Assembly: GCA_013334225.1 (NCBI GenBank)
Contig: JAAXXY010000008.1
Span: 1-64,000 of the forward strand
From: Chlorobiaceae bacterium
Lineage (GTDB): Bacteria; Bacteroidota; Chlorobiia; Chlorobiales; Chlorobiaceae
Length of the DNA: 64,000 nt
Direction: 5' to 3'
The stretch's first letter is position 1. The number at the start of each line of letters is the position of its first letter. Shown here piece by piece: positions 7,346 through 15,342 of this stretch. The notes beneath the pieces were generated by a model, which had not been told where the DNA came from, searched no databases, and worked only from the letters and a program-made list of their open reading frames with translations. The translations under genes were made by a program, and so were the position numbers.

Positions 7346-9064
7346 GTGCAAACCAAAACCACTCACGAGATGATAAGCTCTGTTACAAGGAATTCGCTGA
7401 TCAGGATAGTTCTCCTGCTGATGCTCGGGCTAATTTCCTCATGTCAGCAGAATTCCGGAAAAATCCGGCAGGAACAGATCGTCACCGGCATATCTGCAGA
7501 TTTCGACCATCTCAACCCCCTGCTGATCCAGCTCTCCATGTCGCGTGAGGTCTGCAACCTTATCTACCCGTCGCTCGTGAAGCCTTTCTATGACGAACAG
7601 AATGGAGAAATCGACTATAAACCCAATACGGCGAAAAGCTGGGAGTTTTCTCCTGACGGAAAGACCGCGACGTTCCATCTGCGCAGCGATGCTCTCTGGC
7701 AGGACGGGGTAAAAGTCACTTCGCATGATTTCAAGTTCTCCTATTCCCTCTACAAAAACCCGAAAATCGCCAGTTCGCGGCAGCACTACCTCAATGATCT
7801 TCTGCTGCTTGGTGATGGAACCGCAGACATAGAGAAAGCGGTTGAAACACCCGACGATTCGACGCTTGTCCTGCATTTCAGCAAACCCCTCGCAGGCCAG
7901 ATCGTGCTCGATCATTTCAACGATCTCATGCCGGTAGCTGAACATGTTTTCAAATCATACCTTCCTGAGGATATCCGCCCTAAAGCGGCGACACTGCCTG
8001 TTATCGGTGCCGGACCGTTCAAGGTTGAAAAATGGACACGCCAGTCACAGCTCGTCCTGGTCCCGAATCTCACCTCACGACTACCGAAACCTGCCGTTAT
8101 CAAAAAACTGGTATTCACGGTCGTACCTGAATACACGACCCGTCTTGCGATGCTGAAATCGGGCCAGATCGACGCCATGATCTCAGCGGGCGGCATCAGT
8201 CCGAAAGACCTGCCCGAACTCCTGAAAAGCTCCCCGTCGACCGTTATCAGACCTGTCCGAAACCGCCTCTTCGACAGCATCGTCTGGCTCAATATCGACG
8301 GTGAGGCCTGGAGGACCCAGAGACAGGTCAAGCCGAATCTCTTTTTCGGAAACAGGCTTGTCCGCCAGGCAATGACCTATGCCATCGACCGGCAGTCCAT
8401 CATCGACGGTTTCATGGGCCCGGAGCACGCCATTATCGTGAACACCTCGCTTTCACCTGCATACAAGGAGATAGCGAACACTGCGCTCGCCCCCTATGAA
8501 TACAATCCCGAAAAAGCTTCAGCTCTTTTACGTGAAGCCGGATGGGTGCCCGGACCGGACGGCATCCTGGCTAAAAACGGCAGGAAATTCTCGTTCGAAC
8601 TTGCAGCGCCGGTCGGAAATCCCCGTCGCAACTATGCGGCAACCATCATCCAGCAGAACCTTCGGTCTATCGGCATCGACTGCCGCCTGAAATTCGACGA
8701 GAGCCTTATTTTCAACAAAAACCAGAACGAGTACCGTTACGATGCCGCGCTTTCCGGACTGGCGGCAGAAACGCTTCCGTTCCAGCTTGTCATCTGGGGC
8801 TCGGATTTCGCAAAAAAGCCTTTCAATTCGGCCGCTTTCCAGAACCGTGAACTCGACACCATTATCGCCGAACTCAGCGGACCGCTTTCCCGGGACCGCA
8901 AACTCGAACTCTGGAAAAACTACCAGAAAATCCTGCATGCAGAACAGCCGAGAACGTTCCTTTATTATTACGATGAACTTGAAGGGTTCAACAAACGGGT
9001 GAAAAACACCGATGTGAACCTGATTTCAACACTGTACAACGCGTACGAATGGGTCATCCAGTGA
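7346..9064 (+). CDS. oligopeptide-type ABC transporter substrate-binding lipoprotein (SBP_bac_5)
   Basis: A 572-residue extracytoplasmic solute-binding protein of the OppA/DppA family. Residues 18-33 form a lipoprotein signal ending in the lipobox Ile-Ser-Ser-Cys with Cys33. The mature part has the family signatures: Asp-Phe-Asp-His-Leu-Asn-Pro, Trp-Glu-Phe-Ser-Pro-Asp-Gly-Lys-Thr, the Leu-Trp-Gln-Asp-Gly-Val motif, and Arg-Gln-Ala-Met-Thr-Tyr-Ala-Ile-Asp-Arg. No permease or ATPase genes adjoin it, so its partners are elsewhere or it works as an orphan. A second in-frame Met at 7370 is possible. The ligand cannot be read from sequence. Confidence 0.9.
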   Translation: MQTKTTHEMISSVTRNSLIRIVLLLMLGLISSCQQNSGKIRQEQIVTGISADFDHLNPLLIQLSMSREVCNLIYPSLVKPFYDEQNGEIDYKPNTAKSWEFSPDGKTATFHLRSDALWQDGVKVTSHDFKFSYSLYKNPKIASSRQHYLNDLLLLGDGTADIEKAVETPDDSTLVLHFSKPLAGQIVLDHFNDLMPVAEHVFKSYLPEDIRPKAATLPVIGAGPFKVEKWTRQSQLVLVPNLTSRLPKPAVIKKLVFTVVPEYTTRLAMLKSGQIDAMISAGGISPKDLPELLKSSPSTVIRPVRNRLFDSIVWLNIDGEAWRTQRQVKPNLFFGNRLVRQAMTYAIDRQSIIDGFMGPEHAIIVNTSLSPAYKEIANTALAPYEYNPEKASALLREAGWVPGPDGILAKNGRKFSFELAAPVGNPRRNYAATIIQQNLRSIGIDCRLKFDESLIFNKNQNEYRYDAALSGLAAETLPFQLVIWGSDFAKKPFNSAAFQNRELDTIIAELSGPLSRDRKLELWKNYQKILHAEQPRTFLYYYDELEGFNKRVKNTDVNLISTLYNAYEWVIQ

Positions 9065-9087
9065 GGCCTGCCCGTTTGTATATGTCC

Positions 9088-9116
9088 GGCGGCATTTGCC
9101 GCCTGCGGCGTTTTTT
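9088..9116 (+). terminator. Rho-independent terminator of the solute-binding protein gene
   Basis: GGCGGCA-TT-TGCCGCC (9088-9103) followed by TGCGGCG and a run of six T (9111-9116). It lies 23 bases after the stop of the upstream gene and separates it from the bch operon. Confidence 0.75.
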
Positions 9117-9182
9117 GCTATATTCAGCCTCTTTTTCCAATGCAGTCAATCTTTAAGCCACTATCAGTGAACTTTTCTTTCT

Positions 9183-9656
9183 ATGCCCCGTTATACTCCT
9201 GAACAGCTTGCCCGCAGAAATGCATCGGTCTGGACAAAGGTGCAGGGTATCCTCGCACCGATCCAGTTCCTGATATTCCTTGCCGGTCTGACGGTTACCT
9301 ATCTGTACAAAGCAAATATCCTGATCCATGATTTCACCTGGATCACGGTTTTCGTGACCCTGAAAACCTTCATGCTGTTCCTGATCTTCATCACGGGGGG
9401 ATTTTTTGAAAAAGAGGTTTTCGGAGCCTTTGCCTTCGCACCTGAATTTTTCTGGGAGGATTTCGGCAGCGCCATCGCCATGATCGTGCATGTCTCGTAC
9501 TTCATCCTGTTCTTTGTCGGGCTCGATGAAAATACGCTCATCTGGACAGCGCTCCTTGCCTACCTGAGCTATCTCGTCAATGCAGCGCAATTCGTTATCC
9601 GCCTGCTTCTCGAGAAACACAACGAAAAAGTGCTCAAACGGCAACAGACCGCATGA
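9183..9656 (+). CDS. bchF: 3-vinyl bacteriochlorophyllide hydratase BchF
   Basis: A 157-residue membrane protein with four hydrophobic segments (about 22-43, 54-72, 98-117, 120-141). The Ala-Ser-Val-Trp-Thr-Lys-Val-Gln-Gly-Ile-Leu-Ala-Pro block at residues 14-26 and Phe-Phe-Trp-Glu-Asp near 88-92 are hallmarks of the BchF/BchV family, which hydrates the C3 vinyl group to 3-(1-hydroxyethyl). Green sulfur bacteria carry two paralogues, BchF and BchV. Location directly in front of bchC and bchX, which act next on the bacteriochlorophyllide a branch, favours BchF. The stop overlaps a possible bchC start (ATGA). Confidence 0.92.
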   Translation: MPRYTPEQLARRNASVWTKVQGILAPIQFLIFLAGLTVTYLYKANILIHDFTWITVFVTLKTFMLFLIFITGGFFEKEVFGAFAFAPEFFWEDFGSAIAMIVHVSYFILFFVGLDENTLIWTALLAYLSYLVNAAQFVIRLLLEKHNEKVLKRQQTA

Positions 9657-9679
9657 GCGGAACAGGAAAAAATACGATC

Positions 9680-10684
9680 ATGAAAGCTAAAGCCATTGTT
9701 TTCAAGGGTGTAAGACAGATCGAACTGAGCGAAGTTACATTGAAACCGCTCTCTTCGACCGATGTGCTTGTTGAAACCTGGTGGTCATCGATCAGTACCG
9801 GCACGGAAAAAATGGCCTTCAACGGCCTTATTCCATCATGGCCATTCATCTTTCCTTTCATCCCGGGTTATGAAACCGTCGGAAAGATCATCAAAGTCGG
9901 TGAACATGTGAACGACAGCCTGATCGGCAAATTCGCCTATGTTGCCGGTTCTTTCGGTTATGAAGGGGTAAATGCCGCATTCGGAGGCTCTTCGGAGTTC
10001 ATTGCCTGCCCGGTCGAAAGCATCACGGTGCTCGACAATATCGAAAACCCTAAATGCGGCATCGCCCTGCCGCTCGGCGCCACGGCGCTGCATATAGTGG
10101 ACCTTGCAAAGGTCTCGGGAAAGAAAGTCCTGGTGCTTGGACAGGGTGCTGTCGGAATTCTTGCCGTCGAGCTGGCGAAACATATGGGAGCTACGCTTAT
10201 CGCCGCGACAGAACCCTACCAGAACCGCCTCAACCTCTCCTCAGCCGACCTCAAGGTCAACCCTGAAAAAGAGGATGTCTCCGTTGCTCTCGCCGGCCAC
10301 GAGTTCGACGTTCTTATCGACAGCACGGGGGTCATGAGCGCTATCGACATGGGACTGCGGTTCCTGAAATTTCACGGTGTCGTGATTTTCGGCGGTTATT
10401 ACCAGCGAATGAACATCGACTATTCCCAGGCATTCCAGAAAGAGCTCTCCTTCATCGCCGCGAAGCAGTGGGCTAAAGGGGACCTCGAAAGGGTGAGGGA
10501 ACTGATACAGCAGCGCAAACTCAATGCAGAAAGGATCTTCACACACCGCGAGACCGTGGACGGGGATATTACAAAAGCATACCTGCATGCTTTCAGTGAC
10601 CCGGACTGCCTGAAAATGGTCCTTTACTGGAAAACGGAAGATCCCTCAATGACAAAGGCCTGCGACGTAACCGGACATATCTGA
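9680..10684 (+). CDS. bchC: 3-hydroxyethyl bacteriochlorophyllide a dehydrogenase BchC
   Basis: A 334-residue medium-chain dehydrogenase-like protein that oxidises the C3 hydroxyethyl group to acetyl in bacteriochlorophyll a synthesis. It has the GroES-like N-terminal half with Ser-Ile-Ser-Thr-Gly-Thr-Glu-Lys, and a Rossmann motif Val-Leu-Gly-Gln-Gly-Ala-Val-Gly near residue 150. The reading frame also allows an ATG at 9653 that overlaps the bchF stop. I prefer the Met at 9680, which starts the conserved Met-Lys-Ala-Lys-Ala-Ile-Val-Phe and has AGGAAAA upstream. It is followed by bchX after nine bases, so bchF-bchC-bchX is one operon. Confidence 0.92.
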   Translation: MKAKAIVFKGVRQIELSEVTLKPLSSTDVLVETWWSSISTGTEKMAFNGLIPSWPFIFPFIPGYETVGKIIKVGEHVNDSLIGKFAYVAGSFGYEGVNAAFGGSSEFIACPVESITVLDNIENPKCGIALPLGATALHIVDLAKVSGKKVLVLGQGAVGILAVELAKHMGATLIAATEPYQNRLNLSSADLKVNPEKEDVSVALAGHEFDVLIDSTGVMSAIDMGLRFLKFHGVVIFGGYYQRMNIDYSQAFQKELSFIAAKQWAKGDLERVRELIQQRKLNAERIFTHRETVDGDITKAYLHAFSDPDCLKMVLYWKTEDPSMTKACDVTGHI

Positions 10685-10693
10685 AAGGCTGCA

Positions 10694-11806
10694 ATGGCAC
10701 CAAGAACCATAGCGATTTACGGAAAAGGCGGCATCGGCAAAAGCTTTACCACCACGAACCTCAGCGCAACCTTTGCGCTCATGAACAAGCGGGTGCTGCA
10801 GCTTGGCTGCGATCCCAAGCACGATTCGACGACATCCCTGTTCGGCGGCATTCCGTTGCCGACGGTCACGGACGTTTTCGCTGAAAAGAATGCTTTGAAC
10901 CAGCAGGTAGCGATCAGCGACATCGTTTTCAGGAAAGATGTTCCCGACTTCCCTCAGCCGATCTATGGAATCGAGCTCGGCGGTCCCCAGGTAGGCCGGG
11001 GGTGCGGCGGCAGAGGGATCATCTCGGGCTTCGACGTGCTCGAAAAGCTAGGGATCTTCGAATGGGATATCGACATCATCCTGATGGACTTCCTTGGCGA
11101 CGTGGTCTGTGGCGGGTTCGCCACCCCTCTTGCCCGCTCTCTCAGCGAGCAGGTCATCCTGGTGACAAGCAACGACCGGCAGTCGATTTTCACCGCCAAC
11201 AACATCTGCCAGGCCAACAACTACTTCAAGACCATCGGCGGACAATCCCGTCTGCTGGGCCTGATCATCAACCGTGACGACGGCAGCGGGGTCGCGGAAA
11301 AATATGCCGAGACGGCAGGTATCTCGGTGCTCATGAAGGTGCCCTACAATACCGATGCACGCGACAGGGACGACAGTTTCGACTTTGCCGTGCGACTGCC
11401 GGATATCGGTGAAAAATTCCGCAAACTCGCCATTGATATCCTCGAAGACCGCATTCACCCGTGCGAAGCGAGAGGACTCGATTTCAACCAGTTCGTGCGC
11501 CTGTTCGGAGAGGTGAGCGATGACGAACCGGTTTCGGCGACCGCTGAAGAGATGTTCGGTAAACATGACCGGAAAGCAACTCCTGATGCGGAAAAAGGGA
11601 ACGGTACCGTTGAAAGCGACGACGAGAAAATGAACCGCTGCATCGAACAGCTTCCTGAAAAGGAAAAAGTGGTCTATATCATGGCGGAACGGGAAAAAAG
11701 AAGCCCCGCCGAAATCGCTTCACTCATGCTGCTCGATGAATCAGAAATCCGCGAACTGATCTCCACTGCCCGCAAACGGCTCAAAAAACTCTTCTTCGAG
11801 CTGTAA
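10694..11806 (+). CDS. bchX: chlorophyllide a reductase iron protein BchX with sigma-region-4-like C-terminal extension
   Basis: The NifH/BchL-like ATPase subunit of chlorophyllide a reductase, which passes electrons to BchYZ to reduce ring B. Residues 1-280 hold the P-loop Gly-Lys-Gly-Gly-Ile-Gly-Lys-Ser and two Cys-Gly-Gly sites (Gly-Arg-Gly-Cys-Gly-Gly and Val-Val-Cys-Gly-Gly) that bind the shared 4Fe-4S cluster of the dimer. After a charged linker (about 280-308), residues 309-370 read like sigma-70 region 4: Leu-Pro-Glu-Lys-Glu-Lys-Val-Val-Tyr-Ile-Met, then Ser-Pro-Ala-Glu-Ile-Ala-Ser-Leu-Met, and Ala-Arg-Lys-Arg-Leu-Lys-Lys-Leu. Purple-bacterial BchX is about 330 residues as I recall, so this is about 40 longer. 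bchY and bchZ are not in the window. Confidence 0.92.
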   Translation: MAPRTIAIYGKGGIGKSFTTTNLSATFALMNKRVLQLGCDPKHDSTTSLFGGIPLPTVTDVFAEKNALNQQVAISDIVFRKDVPDFPQPIYGIELGGPQVGRGCGGRGIISGFDVLEKLGIFEWDIDIILMDFLGDVVCGGFATPLARSLSEQVILVTSNDRQSIFTANNICQANNYFKTIGGQSRLLGLIINRDDGSGVAEKYAETAGISVLMKVPYNTDARDRDDSFDFAVRLPDIGEKFRKLAIDILEDRIHPCEARGLDFNQFVRLFGEVSDDEPVSATAEEMFGKHDRKATPDAEKGNGTVESDDEKMNRCIEQLPEKEKVVYIMAEREKRSPAEIASLMLLDESEIRELISTARKRLKKLFFEL

Positions 11807-11810
11807 TGGA

Positions 11811-12605
11811 CTACTTCCGGGCCAGGATCCGCCCCCGGCCTACCTTGCCGGCGGCCGACGCATCGCGCCAAAGAGTGATGCCGCGCTCCACCTCGTCATA
11901 CATTTCAAGGCCATAATTATCGATGACCCCCTGCCGTAAATCGTTCTGCAGTTTTTCAAGGTACATCTGAATATTTCCGGCGAAATCGGTGGAGAGGTCC
12001 TCCTTTTCGGCGACGTTCAAACCTGCCGATTCGCAGAGAGCCGCATAGCCTTCCAGTGTCTCCATATAGGGAAAAACCATGAAGGTGTTAAGGGCAAGCC
12101 ATTCATCTTCGGTCATCGGGCCGGTTTCCAGCCAGTCGGTAAAGGCAAGAACACCTCCGGGTTTCAGCACGCGGGCGCACTCTTCGACAAGCCGCTTTTT
12201 ATCGGTGATATAACACCATGCATCCTGTCCCCACACCACATCGAATGTGTTTGCCGGAAAAGGCATATCGAGAGCGTTACCCAGCCGGTATTCGATCCTG
12301 CCGTCAAGCCCGGCCTCTTTTGTGCGACGGATGGCCTCTTCGTGCATGCGCCGGGTTGCATCAAGTCCGGTTACGCGGCATCCATAAGTTTGTACCAGAT
12401 GGCGTGCAGGTCCGCCCAGCGCACTGCACACGTCGAGAACGTGGCTGTCGGGATCGATTCCGGCTTTCCCGGCGAGAATACCCGTCTCTTCCGAACCGCC
12501 GACATGAATCTGATCCCCCATGAGCATCTCCCAGAGAATACCCCCGGGGCCATCATACACTTCATTCACATTTCCGATGGTGACATCGAGTTTGTTCCTG
12601 CTCAT
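11811..12605 (-). CDS. class I SAM-dependent methyltransferase, substrate unknown
   Basis: A 264-residue Rossmann methyltransferase. Motif I is Val-Leu-Asp-Val-Cys-Ser-Ala-Leu-Gly-Gly-Pro (57-67), followed by an acidic Gly-Leu-Asp-Ala-Thr motif II and Phe-Asp-Val-Val-Trp-Gly-Gln-Asp. The overall pattern is nearest to sarcosine/dimethylglycine and tocopherol methyltransferases (Methyltransf_11 type). The start has AGGAGGT six bases upstream. It follows the radical SAM gene by 29 bases and converges on bchX with only four bases between the stops. The pair with the radical SAM enzyme and the position beside pigment genes hint at tailoring of a pigment or cofactor, but there is no direct evidence. 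Confidence 0.8.
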   Translation of the reverse strand: MSRNKLDVTIGNVNEVYDGPGGILWEMLMGDQIHVGGSEETGILAGKAGIDPDSHVLDVCSALGGPARHLVQTYGCRVTGLDATRRMHEEAIRRTKEAGLDGRIEYRLGNALDMPFPANTFDVVWGQDAWCYITDKKRLVEECARVLKPGGVLAFTDWLETGPMTEDEWLALNTFMVFPYMETLEGYAALCESAGLNVAEKEDLSTDFAGNIQMYLEKLQNDLRQGVIDNYGLEMYDEVERGITLWRDASAAGKVGRGRILARK

Positions 12606-12634
12606 TTCAGTACCTCCTGTCTGGTTTGAAAAAG

Positions 12635-13714
12635 TTACGTTGCTTTAAGCTCATTGCGAATCAGCCAGCATTTGGGGTCCGGACCATCCGCATCGCCGTT
12701 GTAATTATATGCACTGGCCCGGCATCCCCAGCAATGGGGATTATTTATACAGGTGTTGCATGGGTCGGGCAGATTGCTGACATCGTGCAGGTCTCCGTGA
12801 ACGAGGGTGTTTCCATATTTCGCGATGATCTCCCTGAACGGCATCGACCGGATATTGGCCACACCTTCGCGGATCACCGAGCAAGGAGTCACGTCGCCCG
12901 TGAATGTCACCGTCGCCATGGTACCGCAGTAGTATTTGTCGGTGTCCATGGCAGCGATGGAGATATTGTCGGTGCCATAATTGATACGGTCACGCTCGGT
13001 GTAGACCTGCTGAACTTCAGCGAGTTCCGGTTCGAGCGCTCTCCACTCGGCCCCCATCCCGGCAGGATTAAACATGGTCAGGCAGGTGCGAAGCCCTTTT
13101 TCCTCAAACCACCAGCGCATCGTTTTTATGGCATCTTCCGGGCCCTGCAAGGCGTTATAGGTGATGCAGTTGATCATTTTTTCGGCAGGTTTGCCCAGTT
13201 CGAGCATATTCGTCACACCCTCGATGATCGCATCGATGTAATGCGGATTGCCGCCGCGATGGAGTCTGGCATAGACTTCCCGTGTGATGGAATCGACGTG
13301 GACCGAAACAAAGCCTCCTTCGGTCACTTCATGAACCCTGGCGGCAATCTTTTTATTTTTCAGAGGCAGGCCGCTGGTCCAGACATTGTTGACAAGGCCA
13401 AGCGAGCTTGCATACTGCATCAGTTCGTACCAGTCGGAACGGACAAGCGGATCGCCTCCCAGCCAGTCTATTGCACGAATCTCAAGCGCTGCGGCATCGT
13501 CAAGCAAGCTGCGGATTTCATCCGATGTGAGCCCATGGTTCTCCCGGGTGGTGGAACCGGCATAACAGAAAACACACCCCTGCTGACATGCGTCGGTGGT
13601 TTCAATCTGCAGAGCATAAAGCTTTTTTTCAGCGAAATACCGTTTCTGTTCATCCTCATGACCGACAGCCAGACCACCGTAGCGGTTCAGATGATCGTTA
13701 ATGCATTTTCCCAT
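12635..13714 (-). CDS. radical SAM/SPASM enzyme, substrate unknown
   Basis: A 359-residue radical SAM protein. Cys43-x3-Cys47-x2-Cys50 binds the catalytic 4Fe-4S cluster, and Trp-Leu-Gly-Gly-Asp-Pro-Leu is the SAM-binding GGE-like motif. The C-terminal 100 residues hold a SPASM-type cysteine set (Cys in Tyr-Tyr-Cys-Gly-Thr and Thr-Pro-Cys-Ser, then the Cys-x2-Cys-x5-Cys-x2-Cys cluster and a final Cys-Trp) for auxiliary clusters. It starts with GAAGGA upstream and forms an operon with the methyltransferase. Candidates to compare are BciD, the radical SAM enzyme of bacteriochlorophyll e synthesis, and peptide-modifying SPASM enzymes. No precursor peptide gene was seen nearby. Confidence 0.85.
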   Translation of the reverse strand: MGKCINDHLNRYGGLAVGHEDEQKRYFAEKKLYALQIETTDACQQGCVFCYAGSTTRENHGLTSDEIRSLLDDAAALEIRAIDWLGGDPLVRSDWYELMQYASSLGLVNNVWTSGLPLKNKKIAARVHEVTEGGFVSVHVDSITREVYARLHRGGNPHYIDAIIEGVTNMLELGKPAEKMINCITYNALQGPEDAIKTMRWWFEEKGLRTCLTMFNPAGMGAEWRALEPELAEVQQVYTERDRINYGTDNISIAAMDTDKYYCGTMATVTFTGDVTPCSVIREGVANIRSMPFREIIAKYGNTLVHGDLHDVSNLPDPCNTCINNPHCWGCRASAYNYNGDADGPDPKCWLIRNELKAT

Positions 13715-14055
13715 ATCATTCCTTCACAGGCGTTTTATTACTGCTTGATGGCTTCTCCGTTTACTGTCGTGTGCTGACCGGGAATAATTGCATACCGGCA
13801 GGATAAACCGCTATGCACACTGCATACTCGGGCATTTCATACTCCCCTTTGCGCAGTGACCGGACCAGGAACAGATAAACAGCGCTAAACTGTTGTAACT
13901 ATGAATTCTATAGGTATTCTACTGCAGAAAAGGTTCCCTTTTCCAGAAAAAAAACGTTCTCGGATTTTGCGCCAACAAAAACAGGACTTGCCAAAGCAGG
14001 GTAACCTCATACAATTCGAGACCGAATGACGGCGGATTGACAAAAAGAGACTTCT
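13715..14055. other. gene-free stretch upstream of the radical SAM gene
   Basis: About 340 bases between the end of hipT and the radical SAM start, both on the minus strand. It should contain the promoter of the radical SAM/methyltransferase operon. I saw no riboswitch-like structure, no small peptide gene with a good start on the minus strand, and no repeat copy. Confidence 0.4.
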
Positions 14056-15012
14056 TCATGAATCCAGGCGGATCTGTCGAAATTTCTTCATGATCAGTTC
14101 CCTGTACGCAGTCTGCATCACAATATCGAGGAAACTTCTTTCGATCAGTTTCTCCCACAGAGGCAATGCTTTTCTGAACTTGCTGAACATCCGTTCCTGA
14201 ACAACCTTATCGACTGACGACACATCCAGTGCCGTCCTGAAATCCCTCAACGTGATCCGTTTTTTCTTTCCGTTCAACGTCAGGGCAAGATCTTCATCGT
14301 CGGAAGGCATTACGAGTGCTGTCGAAAGAAGATCATAGGCAGGAGCGAGGTTGAAGCCTCCCTTTTCGGGAATTTCGATCAGCGAAAAGTTCTTCAGATG
14401 CATATCCGCATTACCTGTAAGGAAACAGAAAAACACTACATCGAAAAAGTTGATGACGTCGAGACCTGGATTCGCTGAGTAACTGCGTATAGTTTTCGCT
14501 ATCTGCTCATAGGAACCTCGATATTTGTTTTCTGTAAGGTGTCCGATTATCTGGCACATATCTTCCATATGCCGATTGCCACTCTTCCCCCGGTCGATGC
14601 GGCGGGTAAGATATGCCAGGCTCCCCGACTGCATACGGATCAGGCAATGCGGAACGACAGCGATCCTCGCGGCTTCAGCCATATGCATCGTAAGGTCCTC
14701 TATCTCGGGCAGTTGCGGAAATTTCGGTTCAGGAGGTTTGAGTATATACCAGGCCCGGAGACCGTCAATGGAAAACCGTTGTTTTTTGCTGCCGCGTTCT
14801 TCCGGCATCGGATCAAGACAGAGTTTCGGCTGAACCCCGGGAACCGTGACCCGGCGGGTGATCATTCCGGAAGCAAGCTTTTCGTACTGGTCTTCGTCAA
14901 ACAGCAGAACCGGCGGTGTCGCCGAACCGAACATTTTCCTGCTGCATTGCGAATGATAGTCGAGTTCACCTTGCTGCAATGGTTTGTAGCAGAAGAGACA
15001 ATGTGGGTCCAT
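14056..15012 (-). CDS. hipT: HipT serine/threonine kinase toxin (HipA C-terminal-like)
   Basis: A 318-residue HipA-fold kinase lacking the N-subdomain, which is encoded separately by hipS. N-terminal Cys5, Cys8 and Cys23 form a short zinc-ribbon-like start seen in HipT proteins. The glycine-rich loop is Val-Thr-Val-Pro-Gly-Val-Gln-Pro-Lys (55-63), the catalytic loop Gly-Asn-Ala-Asp-Met-His-Leu-Lys-Asn has Asp203, and Ala-Pro-Ala-Tyr-Asp has Asp227. These match E. coli HipT Asp210 and Asp233 in spacing. The E. coli protein phosphorylates tryptophanyl-tRNA synthetase. In its loop the two autophosphorylated serines are S57 and S59; here they are Thr56 and Pro58. A GTG at 15015 abuts the hipS stop; the ATG at 15012 follows at once. 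Confidence 0.88.
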   Translation of the reverse strand: MDPHCLFCYKPLQQGELDYHSQCSRKMFGSATPPVLLFDEDQYEKLASGMITRRVTVPGVQPKLCLDPMPEERGSKKQRFSIDGLRAWYILKPPEPKFPQLPEIEDLTMHMAEAARIAVVPHCLIRMQSGSLAYLTRRIDRGKSGNRHMEDMCQIIGHLTENKYRGSYEQIAKTIRSYSANPGLDVINFFDVVFFCFLTGNADMHLKNFSLIEIPEKGGFNLAPAYDLLSTALVMPSDDEDLALTLNGKKKRITLRDFRTALDVSSVDKVVQERMFSKFRKALPLWEKLIERSFLDIVMQTAYRELIMKKFRQIRLDS

Positions 15013-15015
15013 CAC

Positions 15016-15339
15016 TCACTCCATGATGAGAGGGTGCACGCTGACCGCCCCTATGCAATCCCTGCAGCAGTGCATCAGGAGCCCCATGCGGTCCCGCGGG
15101 TCGAGTTTCCACTGCCTTGCTGCTATATCGAGAAGCCACCCCTCCGGAATCAGTCCATCAAAAAAAGGGATCATTGTCCTGCAGGCAAATGCTTCAACCT
15201 GCAGCGGCAGCGTGAGACTTATCGGTCTGGCATCCTGTGATTCCAGATAGGCTTTGTAATAAAAGAAACGGTAACCATCATTGTCCTCGATCAACCAGCC
15301 CGCAGTCCGGTCGAGATATTTTATTTCTGCTTTACGCAT
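15016..15339 (-). CDS. hipS: HipS antitoxin (HipA N-terminal subdomain, Couple_hipA)
   Basis: A 107-residue protein equal to the N-terminal subdomain of HipA. It has Pro-Ile-Ser-Leu-Thr-Leu-Pro near residues 39-45, Pro-Phe-Phe-Asp-Gly-Leu-Ile-Pro-Glu-Gly near 58-67, and Cys-Arg-Asp-Cys-Ile-Gly-Ala-Val-Ser-Val near the end. In HipBST systems this free subdomain is the antitoxin of HipT, unlike HipBA where HipB has that role. It starts three bases after hipB ends, and its stop is followed directly by hipT. The short length is therefore by design rather than a frameshift of a hipA gene. Confidence 0.85.
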   Translation of the reverse strand: MRKAEIKYLDRTAGWLIEDNDGYRFFYYKAYLESQDARPISLTLPLQVEAFACRTMIPFFDGLIPEGWLLDIAARQWKLDPRDRMGLLMHCCRDCIGAVSVHPLIME

Positions 15340-15342
15340 CCG

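Noticed and set aside
12626..13777. 383-codon plus-strand frame opposite the radical SAM gene
   Set aside because: It is the antisense of the gene with the CX3CX2C motif and has no domain of its own.
14056..15339. Frameshifted hipA instead of separate hipS and hipT
   Set aside because: The split falls at the known domain boundary, hipT has its own zinc-ribbon-like N-terminus, and both have proper starts, as in HipBST.
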